Origin: Lysinibacillus contaminans
GTDB lineage: Bacteria > Bacillota > Bacilli > Bacillales_A > Planococcaceae
DNA: 64,000 nucleotides
Assembly (NCBI RefSeq): GCF_001278945.1
Contig: NZ_LGRV01000003.1
Location: 806,001 to 870,000 of the forward strand
Reading direction: 5' to 3'
The position numbers and the translations under genes were made by a program. Within the stretch, counting starts at the first letter, position 1; each line of letters starts with the position of its first letter. Below, piece after piece: positions 25,515 to 34,145 of the stretch. The notes under the pieces were generated by a model that saw only the letters and a list, made by a program, of their open reading frames with translations, had not been told where the DNA came from and ran no database searches.

Positions 25515-25564
25515 GACTGTAGACAAACTCAATGAATTTTGAGTTTGCCTACAGTCTTTTTTCT
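25515..25564 (+). terminator. Strong intrinsic terminator
   Basis: GACTGTAGACAAACTCA (25515-25531) pairs with TGAGTTTGCCTACAGTC (25540-25556), one mismatch, then six T residues. A second perfect hairpin, AATAGTGCTCA/TGAGCACTATT (25487-25512), overlaps the stop codon just upstream. Confidence 0.9.
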
Positions 25565-25585
25565 TTTACTATAAAATGAAGTAAA

Positions 25586-25615
25586 GGCGTTGATTTCCAC
25601 TACGGGCGTGGACAA
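25586..25615 (-). repeat. Fragment of the GC-rich dispersed repeat
   Basis: GCGTTGATTTCCACTACGGG then CGTGGACAAG is the terminal part of the element seen at 5347-5475, in opposite orientation and truncated. It lies close to the IS110-type transposase. Confidence 0.5.
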
Positions 25616-25911
25616 GAATGGGCAGGCTGCGGTGACCTAACAAGTAAAAAAGGTTGTGAAATTTCGGACTGTACTAAAAAAACATCTAAAAGTTCTTGTC
25701 CATAGTTCGATAATTTATATAAAAGTCTGATCATTTATATAAAAATTGATAATTTGTAAAAAGTCCTACTTGTTCAACAAAACCAGCTAATAGTTGTCAA
25801 GATTTTTCAATAAAAAAATTAAAACCTACATGATATACTAAAAAAGGGTATACCAAATAAGCCTTCCTATAAAATTGGAAGGTTTTATTTAATGTAATTA
25901 GTTATTTCTTT
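25616..25911. other. AT-rich 3' flank of the IS110-type transposase
   Basis: No gene. Contains short near-repeats (GATAATTTATATAAAAGTC, GATCATTTATATAAAAATT, GATAATTTGTAAAAAGTCC at 25709-25768) and the T-tailed hairpin CCTTCC...GGAAGG near 25862-25882. In IS110-family elements one long non-coding flank encodes the target-guiding bridge RNA. Since the other flank seems under 80 bases here, this side is the candidate; no RNA fold was computed. Confidence 0.3.
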
Positions 25912-27221
25912 TTAATCTGTATTTTGGAAGGTCATCTTCCTTTTAAGTAGGGCATAAATCCAATGTAAAAGCTTATTAGCACAAGCAATTATTGCTACTC
26001 TAAAAGGTTTTCCTTCTTCGCGTTTTTTATCGTAGAACTCTCTTAATTTCTTATTTCTAGGGATTATTTCATCACTTGTTTTTTGCTTACGTGCATCTCT
26101 TATACCGCATTGTACAGCCATAAACAACGCTTGTCTTAACCTGCTAGAACCTCTTTTGGTTATGCGATTTATTGAAGCAGTAAACCTACCAGAAGAGTAA
26201 ACGCTAGGATCTATCCCAGCGAATGCTACTAGCTTTTTAGGATGATTAAACCGCTCTATCTCTCCTATTTCGGAGATGATTGTTGCCGCAATCTTTTCTC
26301 CAACTCCAGGGATAGACTGGATTATTTCATATTCTTCAATTTCTTTAGCGAGGGCATCTATTTCTGCTGCTAACTTTGATAGATGCTCTTGATATTGAAG
26401 AACAATGTTAATAAACATTCTTAGGTTAAAGATATGGCTTTGGTATAAGTTGTTTTGAAATGGATTACGTAATGCAGCTTCTCTCAATTTAATTGCTTTT
26501 TCTTTTGCCCATTTTTCTGAACGGGTTGTACATAATTCCGCAATTTTATTAGTAAGATCTAATTCGTTAACACTTAAAACCTCTTTGGAGGTTGGGAAGA
26601 TTGATAGAATCTGTAACGAGATTTTTGAGTAGAGATTCCCAAAGACACCTCTATATTCAGGAAATACCTGATCTAATATTGATTGTAGCTGTAACTTTGT
26701 TTGTGCAGCCGTACTTGATACGGTTTCTTGTTGTCTAGTGAGATTACGAAGATTTAAGAGTTGTATGCCTCTTTTTTTATATGGTTCTAACTCTTCCTTG
26801 TAATATAGTTCACATAGATGATAGGCATCAATGGCATCGGTCTTTACTTTGCGTAAATTTGTACTTCTAGCACGATGAGAGATAAGTGGGTTTACAATAA
26901 TATAGACGTATTGTTGCTCCTCCAAAAATTGAATGATAGGCATATGATATTGACCTGTAGATTCTAAAATAACCGAAGGTTGCTTACCATCAGCCACTTT
27001 CTCTATATCCCTTAGAAATCCTAATAAACCATCCAAACCATCAAGAGTATGTTTAATACTAAAGCTCTTACGATATGGTTTGCCTTTATCTAAAAAGGCT
27101 TGAACCTGACTTTCTCCTTTTGAAACATCCAGACCTACGACTGGATTCATAATCAAATCTCCTCCTTAAGAAAACTAAATTCGTCGGTAACCCCTAAAGC
27201 TGCTTGTAATGTCATAGGTTC
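25860..27221 (-). mobile_element. IS110-family insertion sequence (ends not resolved)
   Basis: The transposase gene fixes the core. The right limit is set by the start of a ~190-bp repeat at about 27222, also present at 28259 without the IS. The left limit is uncertain and may extend further left. IS110 elements lack obvious terminal inverted repeats, so ends cannot be called by eye. Confidence 0.55.
25912..27150 (-). CDS. IS110-family transposase (DEDD recombinase)
   Basis: 412 residues from the ATG complementing 27148-27150, 10 bases after AAGGAGG. The N-terminal RuvC-like DEDD domain has Asp8 (VVGLDVSK), Glu63 (VILESTG), Asp105 and Asp108 (KTDAID). The C-terminal Transposase_20 domain has PGVGEKIAATIISEIG and RFTASINRITKRGSSRLRQA, which includes the conserved serine region. 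Full length and uninterrupted, so possibly active. IS110 enzymes recombine circular intermediates into chosen sites under RNA guidance. It is the only intact mobile-element gene in the window and sits next to a repeated sequence that may be its target. Confidence 0.93.
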   Translation of the reverse strand: MNPVVGLDVSKGESQVQAFLDKGKPYRKSFSIKHTLDGLDGLLGFLRDIEKVADGKQPSVILESTGQYHMPIIQFLEEQQYVYIIVNPLISHRARSTNLRKVKTDAIDAYHLCELYYKEELEPYKKRGIQLLNLRNLTRQQETVSSTAAQTKLQLQSILDQVFPEYRGVFGNLYSKISLQILSIFPTSKEVLSVNELDLTNKIAELCTTRSEKWAKEKAIKLREAALRNPFQNNLYQSHIFNLRMFINIVLQYQEHLSKLAAEIDALAKEIEEYEIIQSIPGVGEKIAATIISEIGEIERFNHPKKLVAFAGIDPSVYSSGRFTASINRITKRGSSRLRQALFMAVQCGIRDARKQKTSDEIIPRNKKLREFYDKKREEGKPFRVAIIACANKLLHWIYALLKRKMTFQNTD

Positions 27222-27425
27222 GCTTGTTAAACGGGATCCTTGTCCCAACCAGCTCGAAACATGTTTATACAAGTAGGGGGTGAACAGTTTTGCGGACGGG
27301 ATCAAGTCCCACGGGCCAGACGTTCTACCCCGACTACCGTTATAATAAGACCTAAAAGAAAAAGGTCAACCAGAAAAATCTGGCTAACCTCATATTACGA
27401 ACGGGCCAGATTGTGGAGTAAAGTG
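27222..27425 (+). repeat. Long direct repeat, copy A
   Basis: About 190-200 bp shared with 28259-28455: ACGGGATC...TGTCCCAACCAGC, CATGTTTATACAAGTAG, GACGGGATCAAGTCCCACG, CGTTCTACCCCGACTACC, GTCAACCAGAAAAATCTGGCT, TACGAACGGGCCAGATTG. It contains two internal hairpins (GGGATC/GTCCC type and CCAGA/TCTGG). An open frame inside it (27240-27449) is not a credible gene. It occupies most of the 27151-27521 gap. Confidence 0.75.
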
Positions 27426-27521
27426 GTTGTAAAAAATGTATGGATTTGAAATACTTGTTATTAAGGATAGGAACATATTCTAATCCGTTGATATAATAAT
27501 ATTTATAGAAGGAGGACGATT

Positions 27522-28094
27522 ATGGAGAAGTCATTGCTTATTCAATTAGATGCAACGTATGTATTAAATTTTATGATTTACCTTCAAAATCTTTACTTAA
27601 ATGAAAAGTTGGACGATGACAATTTGAAATATCCTTTGATGCAAAGTGCATCACCTTTTATAGAAACATTTGAAGAGAAATTCCAAGGTTTATGGAATGA
27701 ACTTCTAGTAAGATTATGTGAAAAAGAAAGTAATGATATGGAAATCTTTTGCAATGAAAAGCGATTGTTTTATGAAACGTTGTTTGAGCGTGATACGTCA
27801 AAGCATTTCAACGAGATTTATAAAGCATTTTCAGTATGGTGGAGAAGTTTAGCAGGGCAATTTTCAGTGGAACACTCTGTTGGCGATAAGGCACAAAACT
27901 TATACAATGATTTATCTAATGGACTTAAACAAAGCGGAAGAAAGCCTCAAAAGTTTCTACATATTACTTTGATTTTTGATGAATATGTAATAGGGAAATC
28001 TGTGAATATCCCTTATTTTTTGGCTGTATCAATACAAGATTTTTGGGTGAATTATAAATCGTTAGTGCCAAAATTACAGGAAAGCATAAATTAG
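27522..28094 (+). CDS. Orphan cytoplasmic protein bracketed by long direct repeats
   Basis: 190 residues, AAGGAGG 8 bases before the ATG. Predicted mostly helical, no signal peptide or membrane segment, no motif I recognise (segments such as FIETFEEKFQGLWNELLVRL and KAFSVWWRSLAGQFSVEHSV). It may be an immunity or toxin-associated protein by its size and isolation, but nothing in the sequence shows this. It is enclosed by the repeats at 27222 and 28259. Confidence 0.7.
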   Translation: MEKSLLIQLDATYVLNFMIYLQNLYLNEKLDDDNLKYPLMQSASPFIETFEEKFQGLWNELLVRLCEKESNDMEIFCNEKRLFYETLFERDTSKHFNEIYKAFSVWWRSLAGQFSVEHSVGDKAQNLYNDLSNGLKQSGRKPQKFLHITLIFDEYVIGKSVNIPYFLAVSIQDFWVNYKSLVPKLQESIN

Positions 28095-28258
28095 TATATA
28101 GGGAGATTATGAACTATTCTCCTTTCGAAATTAAACGATATTATTATCTATGCTCAGATTATGCAATTTTATATGTTAGATTGGGAAGGAATGCACTTAA
28201 AGTAACTGGTGCTTATCTTGAATAAGCATCACTGTTCTTATTAAAATAACCTCTATAT

Positions 28259-28455
28259 AGCTTGTCATACGGGATCACTATGTCCCAACCAGCCTAATCA
28301 TGTGTTAACAAGTAGATGGCGAACTGTTTAGTTGTCGGGATCAAGTCCCACGCGCAGGTCCGTTCTACCCCGGCTACTATCAATCTATAAATTGAATAAA
28401 AAATAGTCAACCAGATTTCTCTGGCTGACCTTATAATACGAACGTTGCAGAATAG
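28259..28455 (+). repeat. Long direct repeat, copy B
   Basis: Second copy of the element at 27222: ACGGGATCACTATGTCCCAA, AACAAGTAGATGGCGAACTG, GTCGGGATCAAGTCCCACGC, CGTTCTACCCCGGCTAC, GTCAACCAGATTTCTCTGGC, TACGAACGTTGCAG. Both copies are in the same orientation. The hairpin arm differs in sequence but still pairs (CCAGATTTCTCTGG against CCAGAAAAATCTGG). Confidence 0.75.
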
Positions 28456-28530
28456 TTTAGTAAGAATAATATATAAATAAACTGGTGAATAAAGAGTTTT
28501 ATATAAACAAAGAGAAATGAGGGGTTCAAA

Positions 28531-28809
28531 GTGAAATCAAAATTAGTTAAGGGTAATGTCACATCTAGTGGTTTTGCTGCATTATTTATTGCTTGGTTTT
28601 TTGCAGAAGGGGCTATAGGCGAATCTGATACTTTGACACCAGAATTTTTTTTAATCTTACCAATATGGGCTATTGGGGCACTATTGATGTGGAGATTTGT
28701 TTCTAAAAACAAATTAGAAAATACTTCTTATTTTAAAATTGTATTGAGTAACTCTTTGCTTTGGTTAACTATCCCTATCGGTTTAATGTTTGCGTTTCAA
28801 TATATATAA
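28531..28809 (+). CDS. Small membrane protein, function unknown
   Basis: 92 residues from GTG 28531 with TGAGGGG upstream. Three hydrophobic segments at about 12-28, 38-55 and 68-90. No family recognised. It follows the second long repeat and is the last small orphan gene of the region; a dispersed motif AAAGTAACGGGGCTTTAGTT lies just after it. Confidence 0.65.
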   Translation: MKSKLVKGNVTSSGFAALFIAWFFAEGAIGESDTLTPEFFLILPIWAIGALLMWRFVSKNKLENTSYFKIVLSNSLLWLTIPIGLMFAFQYI

Positions 28810-28896
28810 GAAGATTGGGGAAAAGATAAAGAATTAAGTTATTTTCTTATTAAAGTAACGGGGCTTTAGTTGAAGATTCGGTTTGCGAAATAAAAA

Positions 28897-28945
28897 AAAG
28901 AGTTAATTTCTACGCATCACTTCAATCTTTGTAGATTAACTCTGT
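28897..28945 (-). terminator. Terminator between converging genes
   Basis: AGAGTTAAT-CTAC with GTAG-ATTAACTCT; on the minus strand it runs into eight T residues, serving the LysR gene, and on the plus strand into GTATTTTTG. Confidence 0.7.
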
Positions 28946-29024
28946 ATTTTTGTTGTCCCTCAAGATTTAATTTAGCAACATCTTTAATAAAAAAGCCATT
29001 ATTTAATTAAAGCAACATGTTCGC

Positions 29025-29936
29025 TTAACTAGTAGTCTCCGCACATGACCACTCACATGCATGTTTCAAGGTAATTTCGATAAACATGGTTAAAGCTGGG
29101 GAAATCCACTTGTTTTTGTGATAAGCGACTTGGGAAAAAATCTGTTTTAAGTCACCGACACAAGGAATAATTTTTAATGTTCCTTCTTGGATTTCTTCTT
29201 TTACAGTCATTAACGGTAAATAAGAAATACCAAGCCCACTCATTACACAGCGCTTAATCGCCTCAATACTCCAAAGTTCCATCGTGGAGGAAGGAATAAT
29301 TCTCTGTTCTCCAAGGTATTCTTCAAATATTCTTCGATAACTACATTCTTTCTCGTTGGTAATCAAACATTCGCTTATTTTTTGATTTTTGTAGCGCTCA
29401 TCTATAATATTCAGCAGACAGTCAGGGCTTCCAACAAGGACAATAGGTTCATCCAATAAAGGATGGACGATTAAATCTGAATCCTGCATCTGGGGCAACA
29501 TGACAAATGCAAGATCAGCACTACCATTAAGTATTGCTTTTTTGTTATCTCCGCAGGTAGCGTTAGTTAGACTAATGCTTACATGAGGAAACTTCTTTCT
29601 AAATTCTCTTAATATCGGTTCTAGACGATATACTGTTAGAGATTCTGGAGCCGCAATCTTTAACTCTCCACTCATTTCCTCTCCATCACTAGTAATACTT
29701 TCGATTTTTCCATAAGTATCTAAAATCTCTTGCGTATAGGGTAATAACTTATTTCCAATATCAGTCAAACTTATTTTTCGACCCATCCTATCAAACAGGG
29801 GTGCACCTAAATGTTCTTCAAGCGCATGGATATGAGAAGTCACTGTGGATTGTGTGTAACCTAAATTTTCTGCTGCTTGTGTGAAGCTACCCATTTCAAT
29901 GATTTTTTTAAACGTAACAAAATGGCGTATTTCCAT
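29025..29936 (-). CDS. LysR-family transcriptional regulator
   Basis: 303 residues. N-terminal winged helix-turn-helix at 1-60 (MEIRHFVTFKKIIEMGSFTQ, then AAENLGYTQSTVTSHIHALE). The periplasmic-binding-protein-like effector domain spans about 88-295. Weak GGTGAAA before the ATG. It is divergent from the MFS transporter gene at 30201, the usual layout for a LysR regulator and its target; the intervening 264 bases contain a shortened copy of a dispersed repeat, which may have moved or altered the operator. Effector unknown. Confidence 0.92.
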   Translation of the reverse strand: MEIRHFVTFKKIIEMGSFTQAAENLGYTQSTVTSHIHALEEHLGAPLFDRMGRKISLTDIGNKLLPYTQEILDTYGKIESITSDGEEMSGELKIAAPESLTVYRLEPILREFRKKFPHVSISLTNATCGDNKKAILNGSADLAFVMLPQMQDSDLIVHPLLDEPIVLVGSPDCLLNIIDERYKNQKISECLITNEKECSYRRIFEEYLGEQRIIPSSTMELWSIEAIKRCVMSGLGISYLPLMTVKEEIQEGTLKIIPCVGDLKQIFSQVAYHKNKWISPALTMFIEITLKHACEWSCAETTS

Positions 29937-30057
29937 CTTTTCACCAACCTTTATTTTACTCTTTCTTTTATAGTATCAAAAAAATCAATGGATAACTTCA
30001 TAAACTTCAATTTTACTAATGATTAATTACGAGTTAATGTTAAGGAAATTGGTGGCC

Positions 30058-30170
30058 CATCACCAAAAGTTGGGGATGATATTTTGATTGTTGATTGAAG
30101 CGGCTCATCGAACGCCCGCTGGAAAGCGCCCAGTCGGAACGGAAATCAACCCCATGTTATGGTGATGGAC
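30058..30170 (+). repeat. MITE-like dispersed repeat, internally deleted copy
   Basis: Starts CCCATCACCAAAAGTTGGGG and ends in GTTATGGTGATGGAC, so the ends are inverted repeats. Compared with the copy at 31568 it lacks about 75 internal bases between TGATTGAAG and GCGGCTCATCG, consistent with deletion between the short GAAG repeats. It lies in the LysR/MFS intergenic space. Confidence 0.75.
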
Positions 30171-30200
30171 TAAAATTATCCGTAGAAAGCGGGGGAGGGT

Positions 30201-31454
30201 ATGAAACGTATTCACTATAGCTGGATTATTCTTGTCATTACATTTTTCTCTATTATTGTAGCTGGCATCGTTATATCTTCATCAGGAGTTTTTATTAATG
30301 CGTTCGAAAATGAATTTGGCTGGGAACGATCTGTTATTGCATTAGCGTTCGCCGTTAGCCTGTTTTTATATGGTATATCAGGTCCGTTTATGGCTGCATT
30401 ATTAGAAGTAATTGGGGTTAAAAAAATGATGTTAGTTTCAATGGCAACCTTGATAACAGGTAGCACGCTAACATTAGTAATGAATCAATCATGGCATCTA
30501 ATCATCATTTGGGGTTTTATAATAGGACTTGGCGCGAGTCTTTTTTTAACGGTAGTGAGTCCGTACGTGTCGACTCATTGGTTCGGGAAAAGAAGGGGGC
30601 TTGCATTAGGAATATTATCGGCAAGTACTGCCACAGGTCAGTTAATTTTACTCCCGGTCTTAGCGGCTATTATCGATAAATATTCATGGCGTTGGGCTAT
30701 TGCCTTAATTATAGTTCTTTGCTTCATAATGCTTATCATCATCTTTTTATTTATGAAAAACACACCGAAAGATGCAGGCATTCTTCCATATGGAATTGAA
30801 GATGAGGAACAAGTTAGCAAAGAAGAACAGAAGGGAAATCCTATTGTTTTGGCTTTCAAAGGTTTATTCGCAGCGGTGAAAGTGAAGGAGTTTTGGTTAT
30901 TAGCTGGTAGTTTCTACATTTGTGGGCTTTCAACAAGCGGTTTAATTGGTACACATTTTGTTTCTTACTGCATCAGTTTTGGAATCCCTTTAGTTACAGC
31001 GGCTTCGTTTCTTTCATTTATGGGAATCTTTAATTTAGTAGGAACCACTTTATCAGGTTGGTTGTCAGATCGTTTTGATAATCGATGGTTATTATTTTGG
31101 TACTACAGTTTAAGAGGGGCTTCTCTAGTACTACTTCCATATTCATTGATGGAAGGTTCCTTTATACTTTTAGCTATCTTTACTGTATTTTATGGATTAG
31201 ATTGGATTGCAACGATTCCACCGACTATTGGAATCACAAGACAAATATTCGGGATAAATAAAAGCGGCATTATCTATGGTTGGATTTTTGCCTTTCATCA
31301 GGCAGGTGCCGCTACAGCTGCTTATGGTGGTGGCCTTATCTATAAATTTTTCGATTCTTACACGTGGACATTCTTTTTAGCAGGTGTCTTCTGTGTAATA
31401 GCCAGTCTATTTGTCATTATAATTAAAAAACCAACATTACAGCCTGTTAACTAA
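30201..31454 (+). CDS. MFS transporter
   Basis: 417 residues with twelve predicted membrane helices. The N-terminal half begins YSWIILVITFFSIIVAGIVI, and the loop after helix 4 contains HWFGKRRGLALGILSASTAT, the MFS motif A-like region of the OxlT/monocarboxylate and YbfB-type families. The central loop is charged (EDEEQVSKEEQKG). GGGGGAGGG lies before the ATG. Divergent from a LysR gene which probably controls it. Substrate is likely a small organic anion by family resemblance, but this is inference. A decayed piece of a second copy of its 3' end lies at 35050. Confidence 0.88.
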   Translation: MKRIHYSWIILVITFFSIIVAGIVISSSGVFINAFENEFGWERSVIALAFAVSLFLYGISGPFMAALLEVIGVKKMMLVSMATLITGSTLTLVMNQSWHLIIIWGFIIGLGASLFLTVVSPYVSTHWFGKRRGLALGILSASTATGQLILLPVLAAIIDKYSWRWAIALIIVLCFIMLIIIFLFMKNTPKDAGILPYGIEDEEQVSKEEQKGNPIVLAFKGLFAAVKVKEFWLLAGSFYICGLSTSGLIGTHFVSYCISFGIPLVTAASFLSFMGIFNLVGTTLSGWLSDRFDNRWLLFWYYSLRGASLVLLPYSLMEGSFILLAIFTVFYGLDWIATIPPTIGITRQIFGINKSGIIYGWIFAFHQAGAATAAYGGGLIYKFFDSYTWTFFLAGVFCVIASLFVIIIKKPTLQPVN

Positions 31455-31567
31455 AGTAGGAGGAATGATAAACTCGGTTAGGGAATAGCTAGTGATTCTA
31501 AGCGTTTCTATAATAGGAAATTAAGTATCTTATAGCAGATGAATTGTGGAAAATCCTTTTAATTGGG

Positions 31568-31778
31568 TTCATCACCAAAAGCCAGGGATGATATTTGGTT
31601 AATGAGCAAAACAATATTTGAATGCTCGTTGATTGAAGTGGAGGCTGGGCGACTCCTGGGGGATTAGCGTCCTAGATGAGACCCTGGAGCGAGCTTGCGA
31701 GTGAAGCGGCTCATCGGACGCCCCCCGGAAAGCGCCCAGCCGGAACGGAAATCAACCCCAAGTTATGATGAAGAACCT
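31568..31778 (+). repeat. MITE-like dispersed repeat, full-length copy
   Basis: About 210 bp with terminal inverted repeats GGTTCATCACCAAAA / TTATGATGAAGAACC. The GC-rich core has GGCTGGGCGACTCCTGGGGG, ATTAGCGTCCTAGATGAGAC and GAAGCGGCTCATCGGACGCC. Nearly identical in reverse orientation at 43229-43438. It fills half of the gap 31455-31922, which otherwise contains only AT-rich leader of the next gene; no purine riboswitch core was recognised there. Confidence 0.85.
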
Positions 31779-31922
31779 CTAATTGGATAATATATTATGC
31801 GAATGTAATCAAACAATTTAGAGAATAATGACTTTAAGTAAAAGGGTTGAATTCTGTCTTAGAAACGAATATTATAATTGATGTTGTAAAAAATGTTCGT
31901 GTTTAAGAAAGGCGGTATAAAG

Positions 31923-33224
31923 ATGTTTCGTTTGAAGGAACATGGTACAAATGTTAAGACTGAACTTATTGCAGGAATGACTACATTCCTCACTATGGTA
32001 TATATCGTTGTTGTGAATCCGATTATTTTATCGGATGCAGGTGTACCACTTGACCAAGTGTTTATGGCAACGATTATTTCTGCTGTAATCGGTACATTAT
32101 GGTTGTCGCTTTGTGCTAATTATCCAATCGCAATTGCTCCAGGTATGGGATTGAATGCATATTTCACGTACGCTGTCGTGTTAGCTTCTGACGGTAAAAT
32201 TGATTATATAACAGCATTTGCTGCTGTTTTCGTGTCAGGGATCATTTTCATTCTTTTATCTTTAACGCCACTACGAGAAAAATTGATAACGGCAATTCCT
32301 GAAAATTTAAAGCATGCCATTACGGCAGGTATTGGTTTATTTATCGCCTTCCTAGGCTTACGTATGGCTAACATTATTGTGGCAAGTGATAGTAACTTAG
32401 TCATGCTAGGTGATTTAACTTCTCCTGGTGTACTTTTAACGTTATTTGGTTTATTCATTACGGTTATTTTAATGGTACGCAATGTCAAAGGTGCATTATT
32501 TATTGGTATGGTTGTGACGGGTATTGTAGCTGCGCTCACAAATCAATTACAAATTGATAAAGTGGTAGCTCTTCCTCATTTACCAGAAGGTATTTTAATT
32601 TGGAATCCAATTGAAGCAATTGGCCAGGTTATTTCTTATGGCTTATATGGAGTTGTATTCTCATTTATTTTAGTTACACTTTTTGATACGACAGGCACAA
32701 TGGTTGGTGTCGCTAAGCAAGCTGGTTTGATGAAGGACGGTAAATTGCCTCGTGCTCGTCAAGCATTATTAGCTGACTCAGTTGCTACAACTTTTGGTTC
32801 TATGTTCGGGACAAGTCCAACAACAGCATTTGTTGAGTCTTCAGCTGGTGTTGCTGCTGGGGGTCGTACAGGTTTAACGAGTTTAACTGTCGCGGTTCTA
32901 TTCATTGTTGCATCTTTCTTCGGGCCTTTAGTAGGTGCTGTATCTGGTGTTGCAGCAATTACTTCGCCAACCTTAATTATTGTTGGTACATTGATGATTG
33001 GTTCTGTAAAAGAAATTGAGTGGAGTAAGTTTGATGAAGCGTTCCCTGCTTTCTTAATCATTTTGATTATGCCGCTTACTTCAAGCATTTCAACAGGTAT
33101 TGCTTTTGGATTTATCATTTACCCTATTTTAAAAATAGTGAAAGGTGAAGCGAAAAAAGTGCATCCAATGCTTTATGTTTTCGCGATCCTATTTGCATTC
33201 CAATTACTATTCTTACCTCACTAA
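31923..33224 (+). CDS. NCS2/AzgA-type purine permease (PbuG/PbuO-like)
   Basis: 433 residues from ATG 31923, 8 bases after AAAGGCGG; an upstream in-frame ATG at 31893 lacks a site. The protein has about 12-14 membrane segments with family hallmarks GMTTFLTMVYIVVVNP near the start, NYPIAIAPGMGLNAYFTY, FDTTGTMVGVAKQAGLM and GTSPTTAFVESSAGVAAGGR. AzgA-type proteins import hypoxanthine, guanine or adenine by proton symport. Which base this one takes cannot be decided, so no symbol is given. A strong terminator follows. Confidence 0.92.
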   Translation: MFRLKEHGTNVKTELIAGMTTFLTMVYIVVVNPIILSDAGVPLDQVFMATIISAVIGTLWLSLCANYPIAIAPGMGLNAYFTYAVVLASDGKIDYITAFAAVFVSGIIFILLSLTPLREKLITAIPENLKHAITAGIGLFIAFLGLRMANIIVASDSNLVMLGDLTSPGVLLTLFGLFITVILMVRNVKGALFIGMVVTGIVAALTNQLQIDKVVALPHLPEGILIWNPIEAIGQVISYGLYGVVFSFILVTLFDTTGTMVGVAKQAGLMKDGKLPRARQALLADSVATTFGSMFGTSPTTAFVESSAGVAAGGRTGLTSLTVAVLFIVASFFGPLVGAVSGVAAITSPTLIIVGTLMIGSVKEIEWSKFDEAFPAFLIILIMPLTSSISTGIAFGFIIYPILKIVKGEAKKVHPMLYVFAILFAFQLLFLPH

Positions 33225-33227
33225 TAA

Positions 33228-33268
33228 AAGATGCCCACTGTATATTTAGATGCAGTGGGCATTTTTTT
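33228..33268 (+). terminator. Terminator of the purine permease gene
   Basis: ATGCCCACTG (33231-33240) with CAGTGGGCAT (33253-33262), perfect 10-bp stem, then seven T residues. Confidence 0.92.
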
Positions 33269-33469
33269 GAATTAATACTGACGATTTGTATACGAGAGGG
33301 TGGTCCACGACAACATGGGCCAAAATTTCATTGAACGCATAAAAGCGTCTGTAGTTTTATTGTTTTTTAGTATTCGGAATATTGAGCGTAACTTGGAGAA
33401 CAGGTAGACGTTGAAACACTTGTTTTGATGCGAAAAGAGGTGGTTTTGAACGTAGAGATTATCGAGGGA

Positions 33470-33852
33470 AATAGTGGCGTGTAAATACAATCGTTCTCGG
33501 AAAAATCGTATCGTTCATCGAAATCCCAAATGGGGAAGAGGAGGCGTATACAATAATTGGACGTGCAGAAGTCAAACCGATAGAAGGAATAATTTTCAAA
33601 GAATTCCCGATTGCAATGGAACATAGGGTTGGGGATAAGGTGACAATACAATTTAATGTAGCACCTGAACGTGTTCTTAACGCTTGGCTGATCCCCGAGA
33701 TGATGCGCAAACGATTTTTCATATTAGGTAAAACAGCTGGTATTGAAAAAGCACTTGGAGAGTACCTCGATGGATCTGAACATGGTTGGAATTTGATGTT
33801 CATTGGACTGAATGAATTAATGGAGACTGTTAAAGTTAGTTATCATGGGTAA
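33470..33852 (+). pseudogene. Chimeric remnant: GreA C-terminal domain joined to pieces of an AHSA1/SRPBCC protein
   Basis: From about 33480 one frame reads VNTIVLGKIVSFIEIPNGEE, then AYTIIGRAEVKPIEGIIFKE, then MEHRVGDKVTIQ: the fold and spacing of the GreA/GreB C-terminal domain. An in-frame TAG at about 33469 or a frameshift cuts it from upstream sequence. It runs directly into FNVAPERVLNAWLIPEMMRK, the start of an AHSA1-type domain, and ends in EHGWNLMFIGLNELMETV, its C-terminal helix. The central two thirds of that domain are missing. A 78-residue open frame from ATG 33616 is the surviving part. No ribosome binding site. Confidence 0.55.
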
Positions 33853-33861
33853 AGTCATTTG

Positions 33862-33926
33862 AACAAGATATTTATACAACAAGCCATTTCGATTAATCGA
33901 TTGTTGTATAAATATCCTGTTTTTTT
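33862..33926 (+). terminator. Long hairpin with T-run
   Basis: GATATTTATACAACA (33867-33881) is exactly complementary to TGTTGTATAAATATC (33902-33916), followed by CTG and seven T residues. Confidence 0.85.
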
Positions 33927-33949
33927 GATTCTGCAAAAGTCTCCCATTA

Positions 33950-34115
33950 CTAAACGTAGCGAGATAAATGCGAACGAAATTTCTAATTCAGTGGGTGTTC
34001 AAACCCCTGCTGAATAGTGGAACTTTGGCTAAGAACCCCGCGTCCTGCGGCAACGCCTGAGTGACCAACATCCTGTTGGCCCAAAGCTTCCGGTGGATTT
34101 GTAGAATAGGGGTTA
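33950..34115. repeat. GC-rich structured intergenic element, second type
   Basis: Contains ATTCAG...CTGAAT enclosing GGGTG...CCCC, then CCCCGCGTCCTGCGGCAACG, CCTGAGTGACCAACATCCTG, TTGGCCCAAAGCTTCCGGTG. It differs from the other repeats in the window but has the look of a dispersed element; similar sequences occur in Lysinibacillus-type genomes as far as I recall. Single copy here. Confidence 0.45.
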
Positions 34116-34145
34116 GTACTAGGTAATTTTTTTAGTGAAATCTTC

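Noticed and set aside
27222..27425. tRNA-like segment (GGGATCAAGTCCC) in the long repeats
   Set aside because: Only a short T-arm-like stem; no anticodon arm or acceptor pairing could be laid out.
27240..27449. 69-codon plus-strand open frame next to the IS110 transposase
   Set aside because: Lies inside the long direct repeat; the second repeat copy does not keep the frame, and there is no ribosome binding site.
28109..28225. 38-codon open frame after the orphan gene at 27522
   Set aside because: Its 3' part is made of the dispersed motif AAAGTAACTGGTGCTTAT and its hairpin; ribosome binding site is too close to the ATG.
31779..31922. Purine riboswitch expected before the NCS2 purine permease
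   Set aside because: The conserved core of the purine aptamer could not be found in the leader; only AT-rich sequence is present.
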